This document shows positions 34,246 through 44,300 of a DNA stretch of 64,000 nucleotides, piece after piece. Every line of letters starts with the position of its first letter. The first letter of the stretch is position 1. A program made the translations under genes and the position numbers. The stretch is taken from NCBI RefSeq assembly GCF_003047105.1, contig NZ_CP028477.1, positions 1-64,000 of the forward strand, written 5' to 3'. The notes below the pieces were generated by a model. The model made no database searches and was not told the DNA's origin. It saw only the letters and a program-made list of their open reading frames with translations. This DNA is from Celeribacter baekdonensis (lineage in GTDB: Bacteria; Pseudomonadota; Alphaproteobacteria; Rhodobacterales; Rhodobacteraceae).

Positions 34246-36348
34246 GTGCGATCCGAAGAACAGTGCTTTCAAGAGTTGATGGAAGTTTGCCGAGCTCCTG
34301 GCTTTGCTCATGCGATCGCGATGTTCTGTTTCCGGGATAATTGGATCGGCTTCAAAGATCAGATGACCGGAAAGTTGCTTGCTGACAAGAAAACGCCGGA
34401 GCGCCTAATAAGAACTGAAATCGCGTCGTTGATCGGCGGCCTGCTCGGAGGCGCAGGTTCGACTGAACTCCCAGATCAAGCGGTGATGGTGAATTATCTA
34501 GAGCAAGCAGAACGCTTGCTTGAAGAAATTCATCAATGCATGGTCGCAGACGCTTTCTCTGACTTGAAGGCGCATAGTTCACCCCTTTCTACCGGAGAGG
34601 CAATCAGAGAAGCAGCGTTTTATGCGACCGAAAGCGCATATGCATTCCAGTACAAAGACTTCGCGGAAGTTCGCTACCAGCAGGATGAGCAATGGCTGGC
34701 AGGCAACGTAGGCTTCACGTTGAAAGACGCCAAGTTAATCGCCGATGTAATCGTTGATATCCAATCAAAAAAAGCGATGGATCACCTCGCAAATCTGAGG
34801 AAGACTGACCCTACGCTTTGGACGATGCTCCCGGCATTCGAGCTGGTACCGGAGGAAGTGAGTGGCGCTTCGGGTTTGCCCATAAAAACTGTTAAGAGGT
34901 TATTCGCTGCATTCTCATGTGATGTCAAAAATGAAAATGCGAACTTTCGATCAGTAACGGACTTCAATATTACTTCGGCAAAGCCCATCGTCCTCTTGGA
35001 AGGACAGTACTTTCTCTTTCAGTACGTCAGCCTTATGGAAGCGATTTATGAGTGTCCGGCTCACTGGATGTACCAAGACGCGGCATATAGAGCGGCGGCA
35101 TCCCAAAATAAGGGCCACTTCACAGAGGCCATGACCTTCGATTTCCTGAAAAGGATTTTCGGCGAGGAGTATGTCTTCCAGAACCTGGACCTTTACAAAG
35201 GCATGAACAAAGTCGGCGAAATAGATGTTTACGTATCGTTTGGTGAGGTTGGGATCATCTGTCAGTGCAAGTCACAGAAGCTTACGGTCGCCTCCCGGAG
35301 CGGCAACTTAGTCAGAATCAAGAAAGATTTCCAGCTCGCAATTCAGGAGGCATATGATCAGTGCCGTGTGTGTTTTGATGGGCTTCTAGATCCGGATGTA
35401 ATTGCAAAGGACGCTGCCGGAAATGTCGTGGACTTGCAGAGACCAGAGCGTGTCTTCCCGATTACGGTTATTTCAGATCACTTTCCGGCACTGAGCATTC
35501 AGGTTCGGCAATTCCTGGCAACGAATACTGCTGAAGGCTTTGAAGAACCGCTTTGCGTCGATCTATTCACCTTGGACGTGATATCGGAACTGGTCCCCTC
35601 TCCCATTCGGGTCTTAGCCTACCTAGAGCGCCGTTCCTTATACTACGATAGGATAATGACGACTAACGAATTGGGGGTACTTGGGTATTTCCTGAGAGTG
35701 AACCTTTGGCTCGAAAGTGAAAATGATTTTTTGAACCTAGATGACAGTCTGGCGAGCGATATTGATTCCGCCATGATCGTGCGGCGGGAAGGTCTACCTG
35801 GCAAAGATACTCCCGAAGGACTGCTGACGCGTTTCAAAGATACTTTTGTCGGCCATGTGATCGATGATGTTGATCGAAATCCGAACGCGCTCTGTGTTGA
35901 GTTGGGGCTGTCTCTACTGGAGATGGGAGAGGATGGGATCAACGATGTTGAGGCGTTGGTCTCACGGATGTCGGCACGAGGACGGGGTGACGTAACGCTA
36001 CCTATGGAAAATCGTTCGTCAGGCCTGACCATCCACTGCAACTCTGATCCCCAATACATTGCCGAGCCTTCTCTGCGAAAGCACATGGTGCGTCGCAAGT
36101 ATTATCAAAAGGCTGACAAATGGTTGGGTCTCAATGTTGATCCATCGACCAAGCTGGTACGTTTCGGCGCATATGCGCGGCAGAAGCACGTATTCAACTA
36201 TGAACTGGAAGCATTGATGGCTTCAGCGCCGCCCTTGGTGAAAACTAAGGATGTCTTGCGAGGAGTGCCACGGCGAAAAGTTGGGCGGAACGAGAAGTGT
36301 CCGTGCGGAAGCGGCAAAAAGTACAAGCATTGCTGCGGCAAGGGCTAG
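34246..36348 (+). CDS. PD-(D/E)XK-like nuclease with C-terminal SEC-C motif (defence candidate)
   Basis: This 700-aa protein has no close relative I recognise. A helical N-terminal half (residues 1-270) has no clear motif. Residues 290-345 read GHFTEAMTFDFLKRIFGEEY ... VGEIDVYVSFGEVGIICQCK. Glu294, Asp327 and Gln340-x-Lys342 fit the restriction-endonuclease-like PD-(D/E)XK core in its Q-x-K form. The last 24 residues are a classic SEC-C zinc motif (GRNEKCPCGSGKKYKHCCGK). The start is GTG 34246. Codon use is more AT-rich than in the plasmid backbone, suggesting recent transfer. It lies right after an IS1182 element and converges on another PD-(D/E)XK-like gene. An anti-phage or DNA-cutting role is inferred. 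Confidence 0.65.
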   Translation: MRSEEQCFQELMEVCRAPGFAHAIAMFCFRDNWIGFKDQMTGKLLADKKTPERLIRTEIASLIGGLLGGAGSTELPDQAVMVNYLEQAERLLEEIHQCMVADAFSDLKAHSSPLSTGEAIREAAFYATESAYAFQYKDFAEVRYQQDEQWLAGNVGFTLKDAKLIADVIVDIQSKKAMDHLANLRKTDPTLWTMLPAFELVPEEVSGASGLPIKTVKRLFAAFSCDVKNENANFRSVTDFNITSAKPIVLLEGQYFLFQYVSLMEAIYECPAHWMYQDAAYRAAASQNKGHFTEAMTFDFLKRIFGEEYVFQNLDLYKGMNKVGEIDVYVSFGEVGIICQCKSQKLTVASRSGNLVRIKKDFQLAIQEAYDQCRVCFDGLLDPDVIAKDAAGNVVDLQRPERVFPITVISDHFPALSIQVRQFLATNTAEGFEEPLCVDLFTLDVISELVPSPIRVLAYLERRSLYYDRIMTTNELGVLGYFLRVNLWLESENDFLNLDDSLASDIDSAMIVRREGLPGKDTPEGLLTRFKDTFVGHVIDDVDRNPNALCVELGLSLLEMGEDGINDVEALVSRMSARGRGDVTLPMENRSSGLTIHCNSDPQYIAEPSLRKHMVRRKYYQKADKWLGLNVDPSTKLVRFGAYARQKHVFNYELEALMASAPPLVKTKDVLRGVPRRKVGRNEKCPCGSGKKYKHCCGKG

Positions 36349-36522
36349 ACTCTGGACTTCGATAAAGTGCGCGACCGGACGCAATGGCTGTCGCCCTTCG
36401 CACCTTGAGCATACGGTGGCGCCACCTTCGGCGCGCTGGTAGCTAAATGGCTGACTCCGGCCATCCGTCGCCCCCTGCCTGAAAATCTGGAAAGGGCCGA
36501 ATTAAGGCCGCAAATTTTTGAC

Positions 36523-37482
36523 TTACTTGAAGGTGCCACGGCCTTTGGCCCAGCTTTCTCCCACCACAAGCTTGATGCCATCAGGAAAGTACCCTTTCTC
36601 AATCAACTCTTGGCGGCTCCTGTCAGCTAGCTCTTTGGCTTTGGACCACTGCCCTTGCACAAGTAGCTCATAGATGTGTGGAGCAATCTCTACAGAAATG
36701 CCGATTTCGTCGGTGCCGTTGGGCTCGTCCAATCCTTCGCTTTGGCTAAACGACAACGCTGGAAGGTAATAGTGTTTCCAAGCATCTTCCGGGAGCCTCA
36801 CCTCAAATGGCTCCTCTTTGATCGGCGCAGGGTCACGCCAATAAAACTCTAAAGTTTCGCTCCGGAAGAAAGAAATTGCACCAATGTGCAGGCGGCAATC
36901 TTGGCCGTCAACGCGAACCAACCTTTGCGCCTGCTGCTTGGCCTTTTGCTTTGCATCATCATTTGGGGAGCTTGACCGTCCTTTGCTCTCAAAGGCGTGC
37001 CAGTCCCCTGCATCATTCTGACCGACAAGGTCAGGTCGAGATTTCCCCGTGCGCAATTCTGGGTTTAGTTGGTCTTTGAATACATCAAGGTGAAGCAGCC
37101 AATGAGTGTTCAGCAACTTGTGCGCAAAGAGCTTACAGAAGGCCATGCCCAGTGCGTAGCTCACTGCACCCTTCTCGGTTGGATCGAGCTGGCGAAAGGC
37201 GTTGGTTCGATAAAGATGTTGACTAAAGGTTTCTTGGGTTAGTGCCATGCGCATCTGAGAGATACGGTAGAGTGCTTCGAACAGAGAGGCCAATCTATGC
37301 TGAAAGATAAAGCTTATGCTCGGGCGCCCAACGGTTAAGGCGGCCCATAGTATTTCACGCCAGGTTGTTGAAAGAACCTGAAAGCCATTGGCAGGACCGA
37401 TACTTGTGGGAAATCCTTCGCTCTCAAAATCAATCAATAAAGAACTAGAAAAAACGCGGGTTCTGTTGATTATCGGGCTCAC
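36523..37482 (-). CDS. PD-(D/E)XK-like hypothetical protein (defence candidate)
   Basis: The 319-aa protein is of unknown family. Its centre reads GKSRPDLVGQNDAGDWHAFE followed by SKGRS: Asp151, Glu165-x-Lys167, the textbook PD-x(n)-ExK nuclease core, with a helix of Lys/Gln (DAKQKAKQQAQRLVRVDGQD) after it. The N-terminal part is helical with aromatic stretches, and the C-terminal part has QGQWSKAKELADRSRQELIE. It is convergent with the SEC-C gene (175 bp between stops) and more AT-rich than the backbone, so both may have arrived together. Catalysis is inferred from motif only. Confidence 0.6.
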   Translation of the reverse strand: MSPIINRTRVFSSSLLIDFESEGFPTSIGPANGFQVLSTTWREILWAALTVGRPSISFIFQHRLASLFEALYRISQMRMALTQETFSQHLYRTNAFRQLDPTEKGAVSYALGMAFCKLFAHKLLNTHWLLHLDVFKDQLNPELRTGKSRPDLVGQNDAGDWHAFESKGRSSSPNDDAKQKAKQQAQRLVRVDGQDCRLHIGAISFFRSETLEFYWRDPAPIKEEPFEVRLPEDAWKHYYLPALSFSQSEGLDEPNGTDEIGISVEIAPHIYELLVQGQWSKAKELADRSRQELIEKGYFPDGIKLVVGESWAKGRGTFK

Positions 37483-37830
37483 TTCGTCACCTCAAACGTT
37501 ATTCAGCGGCACTATTCCAAGGATGTTATCCGTGTGCCAGAACAATCTTGATGGCCAGCGTTGAGCGTCCACTTTCAGGGGCCGCACTGCAGCCAAAGCC
37601 TCCTTCGTCAAAGTCCGCTAAGGGCCGTTTACGTTGCTTGGCTCTTGTGAGCCTGACCGCGTGAACCCAATTGGTCATGATTTCCTATCGTCACGAATCC
37701 TTCCTTTGCCTGAACACTTTTGGGACGGCGGCTTCATTGTGCGATCTGTTCCAGGCCCAGCGTGAGCCGCGGAAGCTTAGGCTTGAAGCGGTCAGAAACT
37801 AAGCTACATATCTGACACTTGGAGGCGATC
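37483..37830. other. Spacer without recognisable gene
   Basis: No reading frame with a ribosome site, no repeat and no RNA fold stands out, apart from the GGAGG before ATG 37831. Confidence 0.4.
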
Positions 37831-38427
37831 ATGCAAACCACATCCCAAGCGATCAAGGCCTATGCTGAAGCATTGCCGAAGGGTGCGACCCTGTCGGCGC
37901 GGGAGTTGTTGCACCTCGGAGAGCGTGCGGCGGTCGATCAGGCGCTGTCGCGGCTGGTGCGGCGAGGGGAGCTTATGCGTGTGAGGCGAGGATTGTTCGC
38001 GTCGCCTGTGAAGACCCGCTTCGGGAACCGGGCGCCCTCGGTTCAGGCCGTGGTTGAGCACATTGCGAAATCAACCGGTGAGCGCGTGTCGCAAAGCGGA
38101 GCGTCGGCAGCGAACCTGCTCGGCATTTCGGCGCAGAATCCTTCCCGTCAAGTGTATTGGACCTCCGGGCCGAGCCGTCATTTGAAACTCGGAGTGCAAA
38201 GCGTCGAGCTTAAACATGTGCCGAGCTGGCAGCTTCGAGCACCCATCAGTCGTGCCGGGTACGCCTTTCGGGCGCTCGCCTATTTCGGCAAATCCGAAGC
38301 TGCTCAGGCATTGAGGCGTATCAAGGCGACGCTGAACGAAGAGGAGCAGCGCGAGCTTCTGAGCCTTCGCGCCTGTGCGCCAACCTGGTTGGCCAAGGAA
38401 CTTAGCGCGCTCGCGTCATCGCAATGA
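37831..38427 (+). CDS. DUF6088 / AbiEi-like antitoxin
   Basis: The 198-aa protein has an N-terminal winged helix (LPKGATLSARELLHLGERAA, VDQALSRLVRRGELMRVRRG), then VQAVVEHIAKSTGERVSQSG and VYWTSGPSRHLKLGVQSVEL. This is the DUF6088 pattern, related to AbiEi antitoxins of type IV toxin-antitoxin systems. GGAGG lies 7 nt before ATG 37831. It overlaps the next frame by ATGA, as these pairs do, but the toxin partner there is only a stub. Confidence 0.75.
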   Translation: MQTTSQAIKAYAEALPKGATLSARELLHLGERAAVDQALSRLVRRGELMRVRRGLFASPVKTRFGNRAPSVQAVVEHIAKSTGERVSQSGASAANLLGISAQNPSRQVYWTSGPSRHLKLGVQSVELKHVPSWQLRAPISRAGYAFRALAYFGKSEAAQALRRIKATLNEEEQRELLSLRACAPTWLAKELSALASSQ

Positions 38428-38549
38428 CAGAAAGCCAAACTTACTTTTCCCTGTCGCGCGAAGACAAGATTGACGCGCTGGAAGTGGCTGTCTCGAAGCT
38501 GGGGCGGCCCGCAGACCTCTTGGAAAGCCGAGCACATCAACAACCGTGA
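38424..38549 (+). pseudogene. Truncated AbiEii-like nucleotidyltransferase toxin
   Basis: ATG 38424 overlaps the DUF6088 stop and encodes 41 residues beginning MTESQTYFSLSREDKIDALE, then VAVSKLGRPADLLE. That is the standard N-terminus of the nucleotidyltransferase toxins paired with DUF6088; relatives continue LLEKDVWVVWAL. Here the sequence changes abruptly after LLE and stops, so about 85% of the gene is deleted. The deletion junction lies near 38526. Confidence 0.6.
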
Positions 38550-38605
38550 CCAAGCATTCTTCATGATCGGGATCGTTCTCAAAATCAGTCATCTCTGATC
38601 CATCT

Positions 38606-39529
38606 TCAGCCGAGGAGCTTCTCTAACTCTTTGCCTTGGGCGGCATGCTTCTTGGGGTTTTCTGCTTTCAGCTTGTTCACGTTGATCAGCTTCCATCTGA
38701 CCGCCGGAAGCTCGGCCGCTTGAGGGCGATCGATCGCGTCGAAGTCGGGATCGCCTTCATGCAGGGTTCTCAGAAACCTCTTCGCGTCTTCATCCATTCG
38801 GGATTGTATGTCGCCTATCAGGCGGTCGCGCGTTGCGATCAATTCCGTAAGGTCGACCGCCTCCTTCGTCATGCCCTCGAATTCTCGCGCATAGGGTTGA
38901 TCGATATTGATCAGGTTGGGATTCAGCAATTCATGCGGCGGGCGCGGTGAACTCGCCACATAGATCAGGAAGGTGCGGAACAACTCGTCGGTAAACCCTT
39001 CGTTCTCGTAGAGGAGCTTGACGTCATAGAGATCCCGCGGGTGCTGGCGATCGACGGCCGCATGTAGCTTACCGCCGAACAAATCCTCGAAGGAGACGAT
39101 GTTCATCATCGCGTATCCGAACTCTTCCTCGACGGCTTCCGAGACTTCGCGTTGTTCCGGATCATGCACGACGCCGCGGGTGACAGGGGAGGTTTCGATC
39201 TTGATTTCGGCTGCACCGAGGCGTGCGAGCGCGCGTGTGGCGCCGCCGCCACCGCCCGCAATACGCTGCGCGTTGGCACCGGTGATGCCGTCTTCGATGG
39301 CGGCGGCAATCCGGTCCATCGCGTCGTTGATTTCGGCGAGGCTTTCGGCGCGGTCTTTGACAGGCAGATAGGTCAGATCGATATCGACCGAGAGGCGCGG
39401 AAGGTCGCGATAGAAGAGGTTGATGGCCGTCCCGCCCTTCAGCGCAAATATCTCTTCCTTTGCGACATACGGCAGTATGCGCACGAGCAGGGCCACTTGG
39501 GCGGCATAGTCTTCACGCGCCATGACCAC
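38606..39529 (-). CDS. abiEii: AbiEii-type nucleotidyltransferase toxin
   Basis: AbiEii toxins of type IV systems are nucleotidyltransferases; several modify tRNA and stop growth on phage infection. The 307-aa protein carries the signature FALKGGTAINLFYRDLPRLS followed by VDIDLTYLP (G-G and D-x-D metal site). The family's second region is MNIVSFEDLFGGKLHAAVDR then QHPRDLYDVKLLYENEG. It overlaps the upstream antitoxin by 17 nt, a normal abiE arrangement. ATG 39523 is a possible alternative start. Confidence 0.85.
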   Translation of the reverse strand: MVMAREDYAAQVALLVRILPYVAKEEIFALKGGTAINLFYRDLPRLSVDIDLTYLPVKDRAESLAEINDAMDRIAAAIEDGITGANAQRIAGGGGGATRALARLGAAEIKIETSPVTRGVVHDPEQREVSEAVEEEFGYAMMNIVSFEDLFGGKLHAAVDRQHPRDLYDVKLLYENEGFTDELFRTFLIYVASSPRPPHELLNPNLINIDQPYAREFEGMTKEAVDLTELIATRDRLIGDIQSRMDEDAKRFLRTLHEGDPDFDAIDRPQAAELPAVRWKLINVNKLKAENPKKHAAQGKELEKLLG

Positions 39530-40343
39530 GTTCCTTTCTTACAAACTCTTCGGGCACCATGATCCTGTAGCGCGGATGTATCTTGCCGCCTTTAACCAAT
39601 GCGCGGTCGCCGCTGCCGAGGTCGAACTCTTCCGGATCGAGTCGCTTGCGCCAGGCATGGTCGTGGCGGTCGGCGAACACGAAGAACAGGCGTTTGACCT
39701 TGATCTTCTTGCAACTGCTGAGCAGCGCCGCGAGGGTTCTCGGGCGCAACGTCGTCAGGCTTTCGAACGCCATGTCGAGGTTGTGAAAGCTCTCTTGATC
39801 CGGCAACTCGTCCAGCGCCTCAAAGATCGCGCGTTCCGGCGAGGACATCACCAGTTTCCAGTCCCATGGCAGGGACGATGCTGTCTCGTTGAGATTATTT
39901 AGTGTGTCAGCGACACCCAACTCCGGATCGGAGAACAGCGATACGCTGCGTGGGCGGAGTTCGGCGTTGAGCGGCAGTTTTTCGAGCCAGTTGGGAATTT
40001 TTGAGCCGTAGAGCCAGACCGTGCTCTTGTCTCCGAGGGAGAGATAGTGCGCATAGCCTTGCAGGCTCAATGCCGTCACCCCGCCGATATGGACAGGGTA
40101 GTGCATGATGTGCTGGAGCGAGAGCAGGCAGGTCTTCCAGTCGAGTGTGTTCGTGGTGGCGCTGCTTGGTGAGGGGCGGCGGAAGATGCCGCGGCCAAGG
40201 CGTTCTAGCCAGCCGCGTTGGACATAGGCGTAGGACGAACGCCGGCCTATCCCGTGGTGCTCAAGCCAGACGGAGTCCACGAGGAACCCCGTGGGGACAG
40301 CCTCAAGAAGGTTCTTTAGTTTTTCGTGTTCTTGTCCGCTCAT
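39513..40343 (-). CDS. abiEi: AbiEi antitoxin
   Basis: The 276-aa protein shows the AbiEi plan: an N-terminal winged helix (LVDSVWLEHHGIGRRSSYAY, VQRGWLERLGRGIFRRPSPS) that represses the operon, and a C-terminal domain with YPVHIGGVTALSLQGYAHYL, KLVMSSPERAIFEALDELPD and LTTLRPRTLAALLSSCKKIK. The start is taken at ATG 40343. The GTG at 40352 is possible. It precedes and overlaps abiEii, giving a complete AbiE abortive-infection pair, oriented opposite to the broken DUF6088 pair beside it. Confidence 0.85.
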   Translation of the reverse strand: MSGQEHEKLKNLLEAVPTGFLVDSVWLEHHGIGRRSSYAYVQRGWLERLGRGIFRRPSPSSATTNTLDWKTCLLSLQHIMHYPVHIGGVTALSLQGYAHYLSLGDKSTVWLYGSKIPNWLEKLPLNAELRPRSVSLFSDPELGVADTLNNLNETASSLPWDWKLVMSSPERAIFEALDELPDQESFHNLDMAFESLTTLRPRTLAALLSSCKKIKVKRLFFVFADRHDHAWRKRLDPEEFDLGSGDRALVKGGKIHPRYRIMVPEEFVRKERGHGA

Positions 40344-40589
40344 AAGCGACACAATGATATATTTTTAAAGAGACCACCACTTGTTTCTGTGAAAACCTGT
40401 GAGATAGTCCGTAAAGGATGGACAAATTGTGACACTCTCGAAGGGGTTGGCTGTTGTCGGCTCTGAAGCTCACCAGCGAAGCAGGGCGGGGATGCCCTCG
40501 AAGGGCTGAGAAGACACTCTGTCATTCGGATCGAAAAGTTGAAGCTTTGTGCCCATGTCGAAGCAGCTGCGCCAAACCAGAGCCAGGTT

Positions 40590-41237
40590 TCACTTTCGAT
40601 CGCGGCGCTCTTTTGCCCAAACAAACATCGCACCGACGGCTGCATTGGCTTGCTGCACGCTGAACACTTCCGGTTCGAACGCGCCAGCCCATTGCTTTGT
40701 ATCACGATGTTCCGGGTGGTGTTTGTCGGTCAGCGCGTCGAGAAATTCTTCGTAAGAGTAGGGCCCGCCACTGTCCTCTGGCGGACACGCGCGCTCTCCG
40801 GCAACACAGGCGGGAAAGTCCTGATCTGGTCTTCCGGTTAATTTGCCAACCTTCTCGACAGTGACGAGATGTCGCCAACTATCGCCGAAATCGTAAGTAT
40901 ATGTGAACTGACTGCCTTTCTTGACCAGCTCTCCAAGAGTAAACCTCTTCTCGTCCTTCCGGCCATCGTTTGGATCCCAGCTATCGTCACTCTCGTCGCG
41001 GGCCTCGAACCTGTCCTCGCCAATCTCGAACTCATGCAAATGATAGTCTTGCCACGGCATAGCGCCCTGAAGAACGGAATGCAGGATGTCCAAGCTGATA
41101 TCATTCGGCACGAAGATCCGGCGCCAGATGGGTGGTTTGATGCCAATAAGTTCGATTTTCAGTTCAATCAAAATGTGTTCCGCCTGTTTCGATGGCCTTG
41201 TCGTTGAAGCAACCTTTGATTTTTTGGACTGAAGCAT
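40590..41237 (-). CDS. Plasmid pRiA4b ORF-3-like protein
   Basis: The 215-aa protein matches the pRiA4b ORF-3 family: IELKIELIGIKPPIWRRIFV-type start (here ILIELKIELIGIKPPIWRRI), MPWQDYHLHEFEIGEDRFEA, FTYTYDFGDSWRHLVTVEKV, and ACVAGERACPPEDSGGPYSY. The family is widespread on plasmids and in accessory islands. Its function is unknown. No obvious partner; it closes the defence-like block before the mutasome. Confidence 0.85.
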   Translation of the reverse strand: MLQSKKSKVASTTRPSKQAEHILIELKIELIGIKPPIWRRIFVPNDISLDILHSVLQGAMPWQDYHLHEFEIGEDRFEARDESDDSWDPNDGRKDEKRFTLGELVKKGSQFTYTYDFGDSWRHLVTVEKVGKLTGRPDQDFPACVAGERACPPEDSGGPYSYEEFLDALTDKHHPEHRDTKQWAGAFEPEVFSVQQANAAVGAMFVWAKERRDRK

Positions 41238-41364
41238 TCAAGGGGAAACTTGATTGTCGTTGCCTTGAGGTCATCTGCTGCGGCACCCGTCCTGCCAATT
41301 GAGTCTGCATTTCCAGTGGTCACGATATTGGCCCCGCTTATTGCGACCGATATGAGGGCACGCC

Positions 41365-44300
41365 TTAGTGAAAATCCCGGCTTGGAAACAACTTCTTTCC
41401 CTGTTCACGCGGATGCCGGGCCGTTGAACCGCGGCCGCCGAACGTGGCGTGGCCTACTGAACCGGGCTGGCGACCTCCTGCGTCGGTGGCCGGTCGCCCA
41501 AGGCTCGAAAGCATCGGCGAGATGTCCTCGATCCGCTCGGCGATCACATGAACGACCTGTCCCTCGCGTTCGATCCGGCCAGTGACGCGCAGAAGCCGCC
41601 CGGCGATCACCGCCTTGCGAAAGGTCTCGTATACCCGGCTCCAGACCACAACGTTGGACACGCCAGTTTCGTCCTCCAGCGTCAGGAAGATCACGCCCGA
41701 GGCCGTGCCAGGCCGTTGCCGCGTGATCACGAGACCCGTCACCGTGATGCGCCCGGTGGTTCGATCCAGACGTTCATGCGGCAGACTGTCCGGCAAGCGC
41801 GGCCGCAGCAACTCCATCGGATGGGCGCGCAGAGAAAGCCGCAGTGCCAGGTAGTCCTCGATCACCTCCTGCCCGAGCGTCATCGCCGGCAGCGTAACCT
41901 GCGGTTCCGCTTCGCCCTCACCGTCGGCCCCGAAAAGGGGCAGGGGCTTTGGCCCTCGCAACGCCCGGGCGGCCCAGAGCGCATCGCGCCGATTGAGACC
42001 GAGCGAGGCGAAGGCATCCCCTTCCGCCAACCGTTCCAGCGCGACCGGCCTGACACCAGCCCGGCGCCACAGGCTTTCGACGTCCACGTAGCCGTTGCCG
42101 CGGGCGGCCTCGATCCAGACTGCATCCTCCTCCCGCATGCCTTTGATCTGCCGAAACCCGAGCCGCAACGCCAGCGTTCCGTCGCCGCGTGGCTCGAGGG
42201 TGCAGTCCCAGGCCGAATGATTGACCGAGACGGCCCGGATCTCGACGCCATGCTCACGCGCGTCGCGGACGAGTTGCGCGGGGGCGTAGAAGCCCATCGG
42301 CTGGCTGTTCAGCAGGGCACAGGTGAAAACCGCCGGATGGTGGCGCTTCAGCCAAGCCGAGATATAGACCAGCCGCGCAAAGCTCGCCGCATGGCTTTCC
42401 GGAAAGCCATAACTGCCGAAGCCTTCGATCTGGGCGAAACATCGCTGCGCAAACCCCGCCTCATAGCCGCGGGCCAACATGCCCGAGATGAACCGCTCGC
42501 GGAATGCGCCAATGGTGCCCATCCGCTTGAAGGTTGCGAGTGAGCGGCGCAGCCGGTCCGCCTCGCCCGCCGAGAAGCCGGCCGCGACCACCGCGATCTG
42601 CATGGCCTGTTCTTGGAAGAGGGGGACGCCATAGGTGCGCCCCAGCACCTCCATCATGGCGGGGCCGAGGTCTTCGACCTTTTCCTTGCCCTGACGGCGG
42701 TTGATGAAGGGATGAACCATGCCGCCCTGGATCGGGCCGGGGCGGATGATGGCGACCTCGCAGACCAGATCGTAGAATTTTCGCGGCTGCATGCGCGGCA
42801 GGAAGTTGAGCTGCGCCCGACTTTCGACCTGAAAGACCCCGACCGCATCGGCTTTGCAGAGCATATCGTAAACCACAGGATCCTCGGATGGCACATTGGC
42901 GAGGCTCAGCTTCAGGTGACGGTGATCCTCCAGCAGCCCGAAGGCCTTACGGATGCAGGTCAGCATGCCGAGCGCCAGCACATCGACCTTCATGAGCCCG
43001 AGCGCGTCGATATCGTCCTTGTCCCACTCGATAATGGTGCGATCCTCCATCGCGGCATTCTCGATTGGGCAGAGCTCGTCGAGCCGGCCATGGGTGATCA
43101 CGAAGCCGCCGACATGCTGGCTCAGATGCCGGGGAAATCCAATGATCTCGCCGATCAGCTTTGCTGCCAGCGCCACGCGCCCGTCGGCCGGATCGATCCC
43201 GGCGTCGCGCATTCGATCGTCGCCCGGGGCGCTGGACGACCAGCCCCAGATCTGGCCCGAGAGCCGCGCGATTATGTCTTGGCTCAGCCCCATGACCTTG
43301 CCGACCTCGCGGATCGCGGCACGTGAGCGGAAATGGATCACGGTCGCGGTTAGCCCGGCGCGATGGCGTCCGTATTGCTCGTAGATCCATTGGATCACTT
43401 CTTCGCGCCGCTCGTGCTCGAAATCCACGTCGATATCCGGCGGCTCGCCGCGCTCTTTTGAGATGAAGCGTTCAAAGATCAGGGTGATGCTCTCGGGGGG
43501 CACTTCGGTCACGCCGAGCAGGTAGCAGACGACCGAATTGGCGGCCGACCCGCGGCCTTGGCACAGAATGCCCTGCGCGCGCGCGAACACCACAATGTCA
43601 TGGACCGTCAGAAAATACGGCGCATACGCCATCTCGCCGATGAGCTTCAGTTCCTTGTCGACCCGCGTCACAATGCGGGCGGGCGGCCCCTCTGGATAGC
43701 GCCAATGCAGCCCCTCCCGCGACAGCCGTTCGAGCCGCGCCTGCGCGGGCTCGCCGTCCCGCGCCTCGTCGGGATATTGATACCGCAGATCGTCCAGCCG
43801 GAAGGCGCAGCGGTCGGCGATCTCCAGCGTGCGCCGGATCGCTGCCGGATAGCGATGGAACATCCGCGCCATCTCGTCCGGGGATTTGAGCCGGTGTTCG
43901 CCATTGGTCAGCCGACGCTCCCCGATCGTGTCGACGGTGCAGCCGATCCGTAGGCAGGTCAGGACATCGGCTAGCGGACGCCGAGACGAGCGATGCATCA
44001 TCACCTCGCCAAGGGCCACCAGCGGCAGGCCGGTGTCCTGGGCGATCCGCGCCAGCTGGTCGAGGCGGCTTGGGTCGCGGCCGTCATAGCGCGGGGCCGC
44101 GCCAAGAAAGCACTGGCCGGGGAAGGTGCGCAGCATATGCCGCAGATCACTGGCACACGCTCGGACCGGGTGCTCCATCGGGTCGGGTGGTAGCGCGATT
44201 AGCACCATGCCCTGACCCCACTCCGACAAATCCTTGCGCGTCAGATGACATTCGCCTTTCGTGGCTCGCCGCTTGCCGAGGGACAGAAGCCGGGTCAGCC

